Positions 56,819 to 64,000 of a stretch of DNA of 64,000 nt are shown one piece after another. The stretch spans positions 310,001 to 374,000 of the forward strand of contig WKKS01000001.1 of the NCBI GenBank assembly GCA_009684515.1, in the 5' to 3' direction. The translations under genes were made by a program, and so were the position numbers. This DNA is from Geobacter sp. (lineage in GTDB: Bacteria > Desulfobacterota > Desulfuromonadia > Geobacterales > Pseudopelobacteraceae). Position 1 is the first letter of the stretch, and each line of letters opens with the position of its first letter. The notes beneath the pieces are model-generated. The model was not told the DNA's origin. It was given only the letters and a program-made list of their open reading frames with translations, and did no database searches.

Positions 56819-56835
56819 TATGATAATTCCTCCGA

Positions 56836-57825
56836 TTATTTGTTATGACAGGCCTGGCAAAGCATCATACGGTCTTCCTGGTTATTGAAAAAGAAGTACC
56901 TAACGCTGCCGCCATGTGGCAAATGACAGGAAACACAACTCATATCCTTGCCGCTGGCAGTTCTCAGTGGGTCTTTCTTGCCGGAGAGCGGATGACCTTC
57001 TCCTGTCGTTGTCATTACAACATGTTTTTGAGTGCGGATATGCCCATGACATGACAAACACAACTCATTGATCGGCTTGATCAGTTGAGATTCATTCTGG
57101 CTGCCGTGCGCGTCATGACAGGATTCACACATACCCGCTTCAACCGGGCCATGTACGAACTTTTTCTTTTTCACCTGAACCGCCATATCGGCATGGCACT
57201 CGTAACAAAGCGCGGCGCCACGCTTGGCAACAGCGTGTTTCGGATTACCCTTGCTGGAATGACAGTAACCGCAGGAGTAGGTTCCAGCCGGGCCATGCAC
57301 ATACTTGACAGACAGCATTTTCTTATGGCAGGCGTAGCAGGGGTTTTCCTTCTCAAGACTGCTGTTCATTTGAGCCGGGGTCGGGTTCATATTGTGGCAT
57401 GACTGGCACAGCTTTTCATTTTCCGGACGATGCATACTGACCGGGGAATACTCGGGAGGAATTTTCTGAGAACTTCCGTCAGGCAGATAATAAACGGACA
57501 GTGACGCAGTTTCGACCTTCTGTCCACCTTTGAACAGATCGACTACAACCTTGTTCGCACCAACGTCCCACAGCGATTGTGCTATAAAGAAGTCCTGAAA
57601 CAGCTTACGGTATTCGGGCATGCCCACATCAACAGGAGCACCGGCAATTCCGTTCAGTGTTATTCTCAAAGATGAGATGTCATTCTGATTAAGCTTGAAG
57701 ATGAGGTGACCGGAAGTGGATACCGAGCTGTTCTGGGTGGGATAAATAAAATCAACTGCTGCCTGGGCGGCTGTGACATTAAACAACACTGCCACCGACA
57801 CGGCAAGCACCAAGCGTTTCAGCAT
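56836..57825 (-). CDS. Periplasmic octahaem c-type cytochrome
   Basis: 329 residues with a signal peptide (LKRLVLAVSVAVLFNVTAAQA). Residues about 22-115 form a haem-free beta-sandwich-like domain; the rest holds eight CxxCH motifs (CQSCH, CYACH, CGYCH, CYECH, CESCH, CLSCH, CVSCH, CQACH) in the doubled-CXXCH style with repeated HGP. Probable electron relay from periplasm to outer membrane. AAGGAG lies six bases before the ATG at 57825; the longer frame overlaps the upstream gene. It sits between the larger cytochrome and the first NHL lipoprotein. Confidence 0.9.
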   Translation of the reverse strand: MLKRLVLAVSVAVLFNVTAAQAAVDFIYPTQNSSVSTSGHLIFKLNQNDISSLRITLNGIAGAPVDVGMPEYRKLFQDFFIAQSLWDVGANKVVVDLFKGGQKVETASLSVYYLPDGSSQKIPPEYSPVSMHRPENEKLCQSCHNMNPTPAQMNSSLEKENPCYACHKKMLSVKYVHGPAGTYSCGYCHSSKGNPKHAVAKRGAALCYECHADMAVQVKKKKFVHGPVEAGMCESCHDAHGSQNESQLIKPINELCLSCHGHIRTQKHVVMTTTGEGHPLSGKKDPLRTASGKDMSCVSCHLPHGGSVRYFFFNNQEDRMMLCQACHNK

Positions 57826-57869
57826 CGCAATCTCCTTGGCTAAATTCAGGTTTGCCAGTTTGCACTGGA

Positions 57870-58889
57870 TCATGGGTTAATAACCGGATCATTTCTGTCA
57901 TACGATTTTGGTTTGTGGCACCCAACTACGCAAGTTCCGCCAACTTCGTTCTTTGTATAGCGGATAGGAATACGCCATCGGCCAAACCCGCTGATTTTGT
58001 CTGATATCAACTTCGGTTGTGAGGATGCGTGAGGATCGTGACAGACTTTGCACGACCTGCCTTTGGAAGCCTTGTTGACATGTACGAAATGAAGATTAAA
58101 CATTCCGTTTCTAAAATTGGTCTCCGCTCCGGTACGCTGATCATCGGCCAGTGTTGCGGAGTGGCAATTAAAGCAGAGCTCGTACTGCGACTTGTCGAAA
58201 GATGCATAAAAATCTTCAGGGAAGCTTTTTTTCAACAGTTTTGGGTACTGGGTGCCATGCGTGGCATGACAAGAAGCACATTCCCCCGCGGCAACCGGAG
58301 CATGTGTAGATTTACCGGTAAACATCGCCTTGTCGTGACATTTCATACAAAGCGAGGAGCCTGCGCCTTTCAACATGTATTTGTTGTCTGATTGGTGCGG
58401 GTCGTGACAACCGAGACATTTTCCTTCCGAGATAGGAGGATGCGGGAACTTCCGGTCAAAAGAGGCTTTCTCGTGACACATGAAACAGAGTGCTGCCCCC
58501 GCTTCTTTCAGCTGATATTTATTGTCACTTTGATGCACATCGTGACATTCAAGACAATCTCCCGATCCAACCGGGCCATGAACAAACTTTTTAGTATCCT
58601 TGCGCTCATGACATTCGTTGCAAAGTCCGGCCTTGCCATTGTCAGTCAGGGTAAAAGCACCCTTCTTGAACTTGGGATGTTTAAGCTCAGTGGCTTTGTG
58701 ACAGGAGGTGCACTCGCCGTCTTTGACTGGTTGGTGGGCAAAGGTCTTTGAGGCCTTGTTGGGATGGCACCCACAATTCATCGTTCCGGCAGCCTGGGCC
58801 GGACGTTCCTTTAAAACCAGCATTACTGCAAAAAGCCCCATCAGGACAGCAACACTCAGACCGATAATTTTTACGGATGAATTGTTCAC
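57870..58889 (-). CDS. Membrane-anchored or periplasmic multihaem cytochrome (9 canonical haem sites)
   Basis: 339 residues with an N-terminal hydrophobic segment (8-26) that is a signal peptide or anchor. Nine CxxCH motifs occur in doubled-CXXCH repeats (CTSCH, CNECH, CLECH, CFMCH, CLGCH, CMKCH, CASCH, CFNCH, CKVCH). Two non-canonical sites flank them: CGCH at 39-42 and CVVGCH at 320-325. Repeats HQSDNKYxLK and HDPHQSDNKY indicate internal duplication. It starts at a GTG following AAGGT. It lies 15 bases after ccsB and probably takes electrons from the inner membrane. Confidence 0.9.
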   Translation of the reverse strand: MNNSSVKIIGLSVAVLMGLFAVMLVLKERPAQAAGTMNCGCHPNKASKTFAHQPVKDGECTSCHKATELKHPKFKKGAFTLTDNGKAGLCNECHERKDTKKFVHGPVGSGDCLECHDVHQSDNKYQLKEAGAALCFMCHEKASFDRKFPHPPISEGKCLGCHDPHQSDNKYMLKGAGSSLCMKCHDKAMFTGKSTHAPVAAGECASCHATHGTQYPKLLKKSFPEDFYASFDKSQYELCFNCHSATLADDQRTGAETNFRNGMFNLHFVHVNKASKGRSCKVCHDPHASSQPKLISDKISGFGRWRIPIRYTKNEVGGTCVVGCHKPKSYDRNDPVINP

Positions 58890-58904
58890 GTAAGACCTTA
58901 TCCT

Positions 58905-59762
58905 TTATTTTGCCCCGCCGCCATAACTGTGAAGTCCGGAAAGAAACAGGTTAACTCCCAGGTAGCAAAAGATGGTTGCAGCAAATCCGATAACCGAAAG
59001 CCAGGCAGCACGCTTTCCAACCCACCCCCTGGTAAATCTGGCATGCAGGAACGCAGCATAAACAAACCAGACTATCAGCGACCAGGTCTCCTTGGGGTCC
59101 CAACTCCAGTAGGTTCCCCAGGCATAATTAGCCCAGGCTGCGCCGGTTATGATGCCAAGGGTCAGCAGCGGGAAACCGATCATGATCGCCCGGTAGTTAA
59201 GATCATCCAAAACCTTGAGGGGGGGGAACATCGACATTAATCCACCCGCCTGAGCTGTTGAGCCATTGGCCTCAAGCGCCACTTTGATCAGGTACATGAT
59301 TGAAATTCCACAAGCAACGGCAAAGGCGGCATAACCAAGGAAACAAGTAATTACGTGATACAGCAGCCAGTTGCTTTGCAGGGCCGGAACCAACGGTTCG
59401 ATTCCGGTGTTCATTCCGAGCTGCGCCCAGGTCATGCCCAACAGCGCAAACGGCACCACGAACGCACCGATAATCCGGTATTTGTATTTGATATCGATGT
59501 AGGCGAATAACAAAACAATCGTCCACGAAAAAAACACAATCGACTCGTACAGATTTGACATTGGAGCGTGACCAACACCCATATCGTATGATTCTTTCCA
59601 TCGCAAACCGATGGCAACTGTATGGACGGCAAGACCGGCATACGCTGTCAGACTGCCAACAAGGCCGACGGTTTTATTTTTGCTTGCGAGAAAAGCAAAG
59701 AATACGATCATCGAGATCATATAGGCAATTGCTGTCACATTAAAAAGCATGGAACTGGTCAT
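58905..59762 (-). CDS. ccsB: System II cytochrome c biogenesis protein CcsB/ResC
   Basis: Haem exporter and haem-lyase partner of ResB. 285 residues with about eight membrane helices and the WWD haem-handling motif WANYAWGTYWSWDPKETW; conserved His residues flank it. GGAGG lies ten bases before the ATG. It follows resB by 16 bases and precedes the nine-haem cytochrome by 15 bases, so the pair is dedicated, at least in expression, to this cytochrome set. Reader may also see it named ccsA. Confidence 0.93.
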   Translation of the reverse strand: MTSSMLFNVTAIAYMISMIVFFAFLASKNKTVGLVGSLTAYAGLAVHTVAIGLRWKESYDMGVGHAPMSNLYESIVFFSWTIVLLFAYIDIKYKYRIIGAFVVPFALLGMTWAQLGMNTGIEPLVPALQSNWLLYHVITCFLGYAAFAVACGISIMYLIKVALEANGSTAQAGGLMSMFPPLKVLDDLNYRAIMIGFPLLTLGIITGAAWANYAWGTYWSWDPKETWSLIVWFVYAAFLHARFTRGWVGKRAAWLSVIGFAATIFCYLGVNLFLSGLHSYGGGAK

Positions 59763-59778
59763 GAACTGGTAACCTCCG

Positions 59779-61143
59779 CTAGATTTTCAACTTCTGAAAC
59801 TTTTCGGCAATTGCATCAAACTGCATTTCGAATGCCGCCTGATTTTTGCTGGCATTGCCGTAAATACGGGCATGCCCCTTTGATATAACAAGCCAGATCC
59901 GCTTGTGGGACATAAAGAAAGCAATAAAAAGTCCCAGCACCATCAGAGTACAACCAAGCCATACAATCCAGACACCCGGATCCTTGGCAACTTGCAAACC
60001 GGTGTACATCTTGGCGTTGGTCCCCTCATATCCGAAGATAAGTGCATCCCCGCGCTGGGCATTCATTTCAGGAAAATCCTTGAATACTATAAATATTTGT
60101 GGTGCAGCACCTTTGGGTGTTACTTCTATACGTGCGGCCGGACCGGAAAAACCGGGAGCAAACTGGCGAACCTCCTGGGTTGTTTCCAGCAGTTTGACCA
60201 CAGTCCCGTCCTTCAGTGTCACGGCTGTGCCTTCGCTAACCGTGAGTTTTTCCGGTGTACCGCCGGCACGCGGGGTAACAGTTATGTAATGTTCACTTCC
60301 CTCTGCTGCCTGACCATAGCTTGATTGATAAAAAGTTATGCCTTTATAGGTGAGCGGATGATTTACAATGACCTTCACCTGTGACAAACCCGGGACAGGC
60401 TTGCCGTTTTCCAACACGGTCAATATGCTTCTGAACTCTTTCGGAGCGCCGGTTGCGTAGAAATCAACATTGAATTTCTCGCAAAGCACTTCGAAACCGA
60501 GCGGGATCTGGCCGCCGTTTCGCCCTTCAACTGTGTTGATACTGGTTCCTTCGACAATCGAAACATATCCTTTGTAGCCATACAGTGAGCCGATAATCGC
60601 TCCGACAAAAATTACCAGAATGCTCAAATGGACGACGTACACCCCCAAGCGTGACCAGGCACTTTTTTGGGCAAAAAGATGATACTCGCCGTTATGCTCC
60701 GTCACGATTGGTGTCGAAAACTCAGCGCCAAGGAATGCTGTCAAACATTCTTTGCATTTATCAATCGGGCCGGACACGCTGATCTCTTTTCTCAAAGAGT
60801 AAGAGTTGCGAGCAGACTCCGCCAGAACCAGTGTGGGGGTGCTGACGAACTTGAACACGTGCGGCAGGCGCTTGATTGAGCAGGAAATCAGATTGAGACT
60901 AAAAATGTACAGGAGCGTAATGAACCACCATGAGTGGTACATATCAAAGAAGCCCAACTTTGAATAGATTTGCAGCTTGGCAGGACTGATTTGAGCCACA
61001 TATTCCGGCGGCAATTGCCCTTGAGGAAGGATAGTGCCGATGATCGATGTCAGCGCTAAAGAAATCAGTAAAAACATGGTGAGTTTAAGTGAACAGAAAA
61101 AATCCCAGACGGTTTCAACAAAGCTTCGTTCGGTGGTTGCCAA
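59779..61143 (-). CDS. resB: System II cytochrome c biogenesis protein ResB
   Basis: 454 residues. Three N-terminal membrane helices (LKLTMFLLISLALTSIIGTI, WWFITLLYIFSLNLISC and VYVVHLSILVIFVGAIIGSL), a large periplasmic domain and a last helix (WIVWLGCTLMVLGLFIAFFM) match ResB. It delivers reduced apocytochrome to the CcsB haem channel. The start is a TTG at 61143 seven bases after GGGAG. First gene of the cytochrome operon, divergent from a small membrane protein gene. Confidence 0.92.
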   Translation of the reverse strand: MATTERSFVETVWDFFCSLKLTMFLLISLALTSIIGTILPQGQLPPEYVAQISPAKLQIYSKLGFFDMYHSWWFITLLYIFSLNLISCSIKRLPHVFKFVSTPTLVLAESARNSYSLRKEISVSGPIDKCKECLTAFLGAEFSTPIVTEHNGEYHLFAQKSAWSRLGVYVVHLSILVIFVGAIIGSLYGYKGYVSIVEGTSINTVEGRNGGQIPLGFEVLCEKFNVDFYATGAPKEFRSILTVLENGKPVPGLSQVKVIVNHPLTYKGITFYQSSYGQAAEGSEHYITVTPRAGGTPEKLTVSEGTAVTLKDGTVVKLLETTQEVRQFAPGFSGPAARIEVTPKGAAPQIFIVFKDFPEMNAQRGDALIFGYEGTNAKMYTGLQVAKDPGVWIVWLGCTLMVLGLFIAFFMSHKRIWLVISKGHARIYGNASKNQAAFEMQFDAIAEKFQKLKI

Positions 61144-61173
61144 TGGTTTCTCCCAGCGGATATAAATTGTGAC

Positions 61174-61190
61174 TGCAATTGATACACCAG
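61174..61190 (-). promoter_or_regulatory. Weak -24/-12 promoter match upstream of resB
   Basis: On the minus strand CTGG-TGTATCAA-TTGCA has GG-N10-GC spacing and a good -12 box, but the -24 box lacks CAC. The start would be about 20 bases before resB. Confidence 0.3.
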
Positions 61191-61260
61191 CTATTAACTT
61201 TCAGACAATACCCCATAATCCAGAGAAAATGTACCATTTTTTTAACAATAGCTCCTCCGA

Positions 61261-61285
61261 TTGAAAGCAGAATCACCGCTTTCAA
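61261..61285. repeat. Inverted repeat between divergent genes
   Basis: TTGAAAGC-AGAATCACC-GCTTTCAA: perfect 8-base arms with a 9-base spacer, overlapping the -35 position of a TATAAT (61302-61307) that could drive the plus-strand gene. An operator is the simplest reading. Confidence 0.5.
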
Positions 61286-61358
61286 TTTTGTATTCATCAT
61301 GTATAATTAAACCAGTATCAGTTCAGCCAACCCTTGGTGTTATCAGCGGGAGAGTGTC

Positions 61359-61565
61359 ATGCCAGTAATATTAGAAGCGTTAGTAGTATCTTTCGGCATG
61401 TTGCTGATATTTTCAATGGCATTTTTTCTGATTTTTCTGTTGGCACTTGTCATGTCGCCGATCGAGAAAAGCCTGTCCAACATGATCTGGGAAAGTAAAA
61501 AACCAAAAAGGCCGCTACCCGCTCCCCCCAAGAGTTCTTTCCGTGATTTCAGTAAAAAGCATTGA
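61359..61565 (+). CDS. Small single-helix membrane protein
   Basis: 68 residues: a long hydrophobic helix (about 4-34), then a basic, Pro-rich cytoplasmic tail (KKPKRPLPAPPK). GGGAG precedes the ATG by eight bases and a strong terminator follows, so I consider it a real gene. No family recognised. It is divergent from resB and may be unrelated to it. Confidence 0.6.
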   Translation: MPVILEALVVSFGMLLIFSMAFFLIFLLALVMSPIEKSLSNMIWESKKPKRPLPAPPKSSFRDFSKKH

Positions 61566-61599
61566 TCAGAGCATACTGTTGTCCTGATCCACCCCGCAA

Positions 61600-61641
61600 A
61601 ACAGAAAAGGTTGCCATGATTTGGCAACCTTTTCTGTTTTA
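61600..61641 (+). terminator. Strong hairpin terminator
   Basis: AACAGAAAAGGTTGCCA pairs with TGGCAACCTTTTCTGTT (17 bases), followed by TTT. Confidence 0.9.
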
Positions 61642-61790
61642 ATGCCTTAACCGGCACTAAGACCTCCCGTTTTTTCCTCCCTGCCCTTCACTTTAGACAG
61701 TTGCAATTGCACACATCTTGATGCAAAATCCCCTGAATCCGTATTGGGCAAACTCAATTAATTTCATGCATGGCTGTCGGGAATTCAAAT

Positions 61791-62012
61791 ATGCAGATTA
61801 CGGTTAAACTATACGGATCTTTGTGTATCGGCAGGTTTAACTCCGCACTCTGCGAATACCCGGATCACTGCACAGTGCTGACAATCGTCAAGAGCCTTGG
61901 CATACCATCCGAGTACCTGATTCGCTTGCGAAACGGCAGTCATGTACAATTTGATGAAGTAGTCCAAGACGGCGACACAATTTCCCTCCTTCCAATGCTT
62001 GACGGCGGCTGA
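61791..62012 (+). CDS. MoaD/ThiS-family sulfur carrier protein
   Basis: 73-residue ubiquitin-fold protein ending in LDGG, the adenylated and thiocarboxylated C-terminus. MQITVKLYGSL starts the beta-grasp fold. Its position 80 bases before an aldehyde:ferredoxin oxidoreductase suggests it supplies sulfur for the tungsten or molybdenum pterin of that enzyme, as such MoaD-like genes often do. The ATG at 61791 is preferred over a start seven codons earlier because it matches the fold. Confidence 0.8.
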   Translation: MQITVKLYGSLCIGRFNSALCEYPDHCTVLTIVKSLGIPSEYLIRLRNGSHVQFDEVVQDGDTISLLPMLDGG

Positions 62013-62092
62013 AGTTCTACATATCTACAACTGGTCACGGTACCGGACCAGCTTAAATCCAAGGTGAACAGTTCACCAACAGGAGCAAGCAG

Positions 62093-63925
62093 ATGCGCAT
62101 ACTGAGCCAGAACCCTGTGGCAGACACATCTTCCGTATTATACCGCCGCTGTGTTATCGATCTTGCGACCGGCACATCAACCCAGAATGACGTTCCCTGC
62201 AAAAACCTGGAAGATGTGCTGGGCGGCTTTGGCAGATCATATCAGATCTTGGCCGAGCGCAGGATTTCGGAAGCTTACTGCCCGGAAAACCCCTTGATTC
62301 TCAACATAGGCATCCTGACCGGCTCAACTGTAATGACCGGACTCAGGTCGTATTTTTCATCCTATAGCCCGCTCAAACATTCAAAAAAGGGGCTTCCATC
62401 CGCCATGTGGTCTGCCGGAAGCGGCAATTTCGGCAACAAGCTGAAATGGAGCGGTGTGGACGAGGTTATATTTGAAAACCGTTCCGAAGTGCCGGTCTAC
62501 GCCGTTTTCAGTGAGGGTGAAAATGGGGCGAATGTTGAACTCAAGTCAGCCACTCACCTGCTTGGGCTCACCAGTCACGAAAAGATCATGGCCCTGCAGA
62601 AGGAATATACGGATGCTCATTTTGCCGTAATTGGTCCAGCCGGAGAAAATTTCAACAATGTATATATGGGCGCGGTGGTTCTGAGCACCGACAACCAGCT
62701 GAAGTCGGGGGAGGGAAAATCGCGCTTTGCAGGGCGTGGCGGCATGGGAAGCATGATGGGGTACAAAAACCTGATCGCGATTGTTGCCAGGAGCAGCGAC
62801 AAAATGGGCAAAATTACCCCGGACATGCGCGATGTCAATCGCGATGTTATCAAGAATGGCGGTTCAGCCCGGTTTCAGCCGGTCAGTCAGGGAGGTCATG
62901 GCGGAACCTGGGCCAATATTGATGTGCTGCAGGCTTTTCACGCAGTTCCGGAAAACAACTTCCGTCCCAAGGGGGATGAAGATGTGGCGGGGTTGTTCCG
63001 TGGAAATGTGGAAAAAGATTTTGACATCCAGAGTGAGGCCTGTTTCCGCTGCGGAATCCGCTGCCACAACAACCTGTTCCACCGCAATGCCGACGGCAGT
63101 CGCGGGGCACTTGCCGCGAAATTCGACTTCGAACCGCTGATCCTGTTCGGATCAAATATCGGCATCAATAATGGCCGCCAGGTCACAGAACTGATCCATC
63201 TGTGCGATTCTTTAGGTATGGATGCCATTTCCCTTGGCACGACCATCTCATATCTGCTCGAATACAATGCTCGCCACCCTGAACAACCGCTATGCGATGG
63301 AGTCGGCTTCGGCCAGTTTGATAAGATCAGGGATTTGATTGTACAAACCGGCCGTGGAAATCTCTGCGCGGTCGGAAGGGGGGTCATGCGCCTTTCCGAA
63401 CAGACCGGAGAAACATCCTATGCCATGCATGTCAAGGGACTGGAACTGCCTGCCTACCTGCCGGAAACCAACCCGGCCTATGCTTTCGCCATTGCCGGCG
63501 GACATATGTCGATGGGAACGCATATGTATCTCGCCAAAGAGGGGAAAACCGGACTGGATGACTGGGTTGAGGTCATTACCCGCCAGGGGCTCTTGCAGGT
63601 AGGCTATGACATGATCGGCCTCTGCAAGTTTGTTGGTGTCGGCATGGGGCATGAGCTGATTCCCAGGGCAATCAGTGAAGCAACGGGATTAAAAGTCTCT
63701 TCCGAGGAGATTGTCGCAGCCGTCCGACGCGCCTATCTGCGCGGTTTGGCGCTAGAACTGCGTCAAGGTTACGAGGATGATGAATACACTTTGCCTGCTC
63801 AGGTTTTTGAAAATCCGAACCCTAAAGTAACCCTGCCCGCATTCGTCACACCGGAGTTCTTTGCACAGATGAAGCAAAAGGTTTGGGCGGTTTTCAAACC
63901 GGAAATGAAAGGACTGCTGCCGTAA
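62093..63925 (+). CDS. aor: Aldehyde:ferredoxin oxidoreductase
   Basis: 610 residues. Tungsten- or molybdenum-bis-pterin enzyme oxidising aldehydes to acids with ferredoxin. The N-terminal pterin-binding domain is recognisable (NPLILNIGILTGSTVMTG, SRFAGRGGMGSMMGYKNLIAI), three cluster Cys appear in ACFRCGIRC and a later Cys (GLCKFVG) is the expected fourth ligand. The normal family length. MoaD-like gene upstream and aldehyde dehydrogenase start downstream make an aldehyde-handling group. An AACAGG-AG ribosome site precedes the ATG. Confidence 0.92.
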   Translation: MRILSQNPVADTSSVLYRRCVIDLATGTSTQNDVPCKNLEDVLGGFGRSYQILAERRISEAYCPENPLILNIGILTGSTVMTGLRSYFSSYSPLKHSKKGLPSAMWSAGSGNFGNKLKWSGVDEVIFENRSEVPVYAVFSEGENGANVELKSATHLLGLTSHEKIMALQKEYTDAHFAVIGPAGENFNNVYMGAVVLSTDNQLKSGEGKSRFAGRGGMGSMMGYKNLIAIVARSSDKMGKITPDMRDVNRDVIKNGGSARFQPVSQGGHGGTWANIDVLQAFHAVPENNFRPKGDEDVAGLFRGNVEKDFDIQSEACFRCGIRCHNNLFHRNADGSRGALAAKFDFEPLILFGSNIGINNGRQVTELIHLCDSLGMDAISLGTTISYLLEYNARHPEQPLCDGVGFGQFDKIRDLIVQTGRGNLCAVGRGVMRLSEQTGETSYAMHVKGLELPAYLPETNPAYAFAIAGGHMSMGTHMYLAKEGKTGLDDWVEVITRQGLLQVGYDMIGLCKFVGVGMGHELIPRAISEATGLKVSSEEIVAAVRRAYLRGLALELRQGYEDDEYTLPAQVFENPNPKVTLPAFVTPEFFAQMKQKVWAVFKPEMKGLLP

Positions 63926-63947
63926 TAACCGGCCAAGAGGACTTGAT

Positions 63948-64000
63948 ATGAACATTACTGGTAAACAGTTTATCGGCGGCCAGCGGCTTGCTCAATCCGA
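63948..64000 (+). CDS. Probable aldehyde dehydrogenase, first 17 codons (partial)
   Basis: AAGAGG lies eight bases before the ATG, and the reading MNITGKQFIGGQRLAQS resembles the N-terminus of NAD(P)-dependent aldehyde or ketoglutarate-semialdehyde dehydrogenases. The rest is outside the window, so this is a guess supported by the neighbouring aldehyde oxidoreductase. Confidence 0.45.
   Translation, partial: MNITGKQFIGGQRLAQS

Noticed and set aside
59219..59226. Run of eight G (C on the coding strand) in ccsB
   Set aside because: Encodes a normal Pro-Pro stretch and lies in a conserved essential protein; shorter than the pgpH tract and not near a start, so phase variation is unlikely.
61115..61300. 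Minus-strand frame of 61 residues with a hydrophobic stretch upstream of resB
   Set aside because: It overlaps the resB start, has no conserved features and would sit across the putative promoter.

Overview
The window looks like a chromosomal segment of a member of the Geobacterales (Geobacter/Geotalea type, Desulfuromonadia). The main reasons are a locus with three multihaem c-type cytochromes, ResB/CcsB haem-attachment genes and NHL lipoproteins, together with -24/-12 (sigma-54) promoter matches, a GGDEF-EAL protein, a PAS hybrid kinase and an aldehyde:ferredoxin oxidoreductase. The core gene order also fits that group. This placement comes from gene content and memory of related genomes, not from a database search. 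I see no insertion sequence, prophage, CRISPR array or plasmid function.

Layout: 1-812 is the start of dnaE (minus strand). 961-1859 holds a small membrane protein and a pentapeptide-repeat gene broken by an in-frame amber codon. 1980-12628 is a minus-strand housekeeping block, in transcription order rpsB-tsf-pyrH-frr-uppS-cdsA-dxr-rseP-nitroreductase-tsaB-sucC-sucD (translation, nucleotide supply, isoprenoid and phospholipid synthesis, TCA cycle). 12772-14285 (minus) carries a ferredoxin, a small Cys-rich protein and a branched-chain aminotransferase. 14551-20058 (plus) carries an unknown protein, a mercuric-reductase-like flavoenzyme and pyruvate carboxylase. 20172-28573 has a GGDEF-EAL protein, glnD, a Crp/Fnr regulator and a Xer recombinase. 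28685-35758 (plus) is a cell-envelope and RNA-maturation operon: pgpH-ybeY-dgkA/PAP2-corC-lnt-prfB, the last with the classical programmed +1 frameshift.

35803-44316 has a hybrid histidine kinase, tRNA-Thr, an SPOR-NlpC/P60 hydrolase, a DUF1015 protein, a sirtuin and a large secreted beta-helix protein. 44414-47444 (minus) is a thiamin operon (thiED fusion, thiC) under a TPP riboswitch with a visible terminator. A tRNA-Gly and three glycosyltransferases follow.

51057-61143 (minus) is the most distinctive region. In transcription order it encodes resB, ccsB, a 9- to 11-haem cytochrome, an 8-haem cytochrome, an NHL lipoprotein, a small 4-haem cytochrome resembling the OmcE nanowire subunit, a second NHL lipoprotein and a large outer-membrane beta-barrel. 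A canonical sigma-54 promoter precedes the tetrahaem gene and a good match precedes the barrel. I read it as a self-contained extracellular electron-transfer module: haem attachment, periplasmic relay, outer-membrane components and a possible cytochrome filament. The window closes with a MoaD-like protein, an aldehyde:ferredoxin oxidoreductase and the first codons of a probable aldehyde dehydrogenase.
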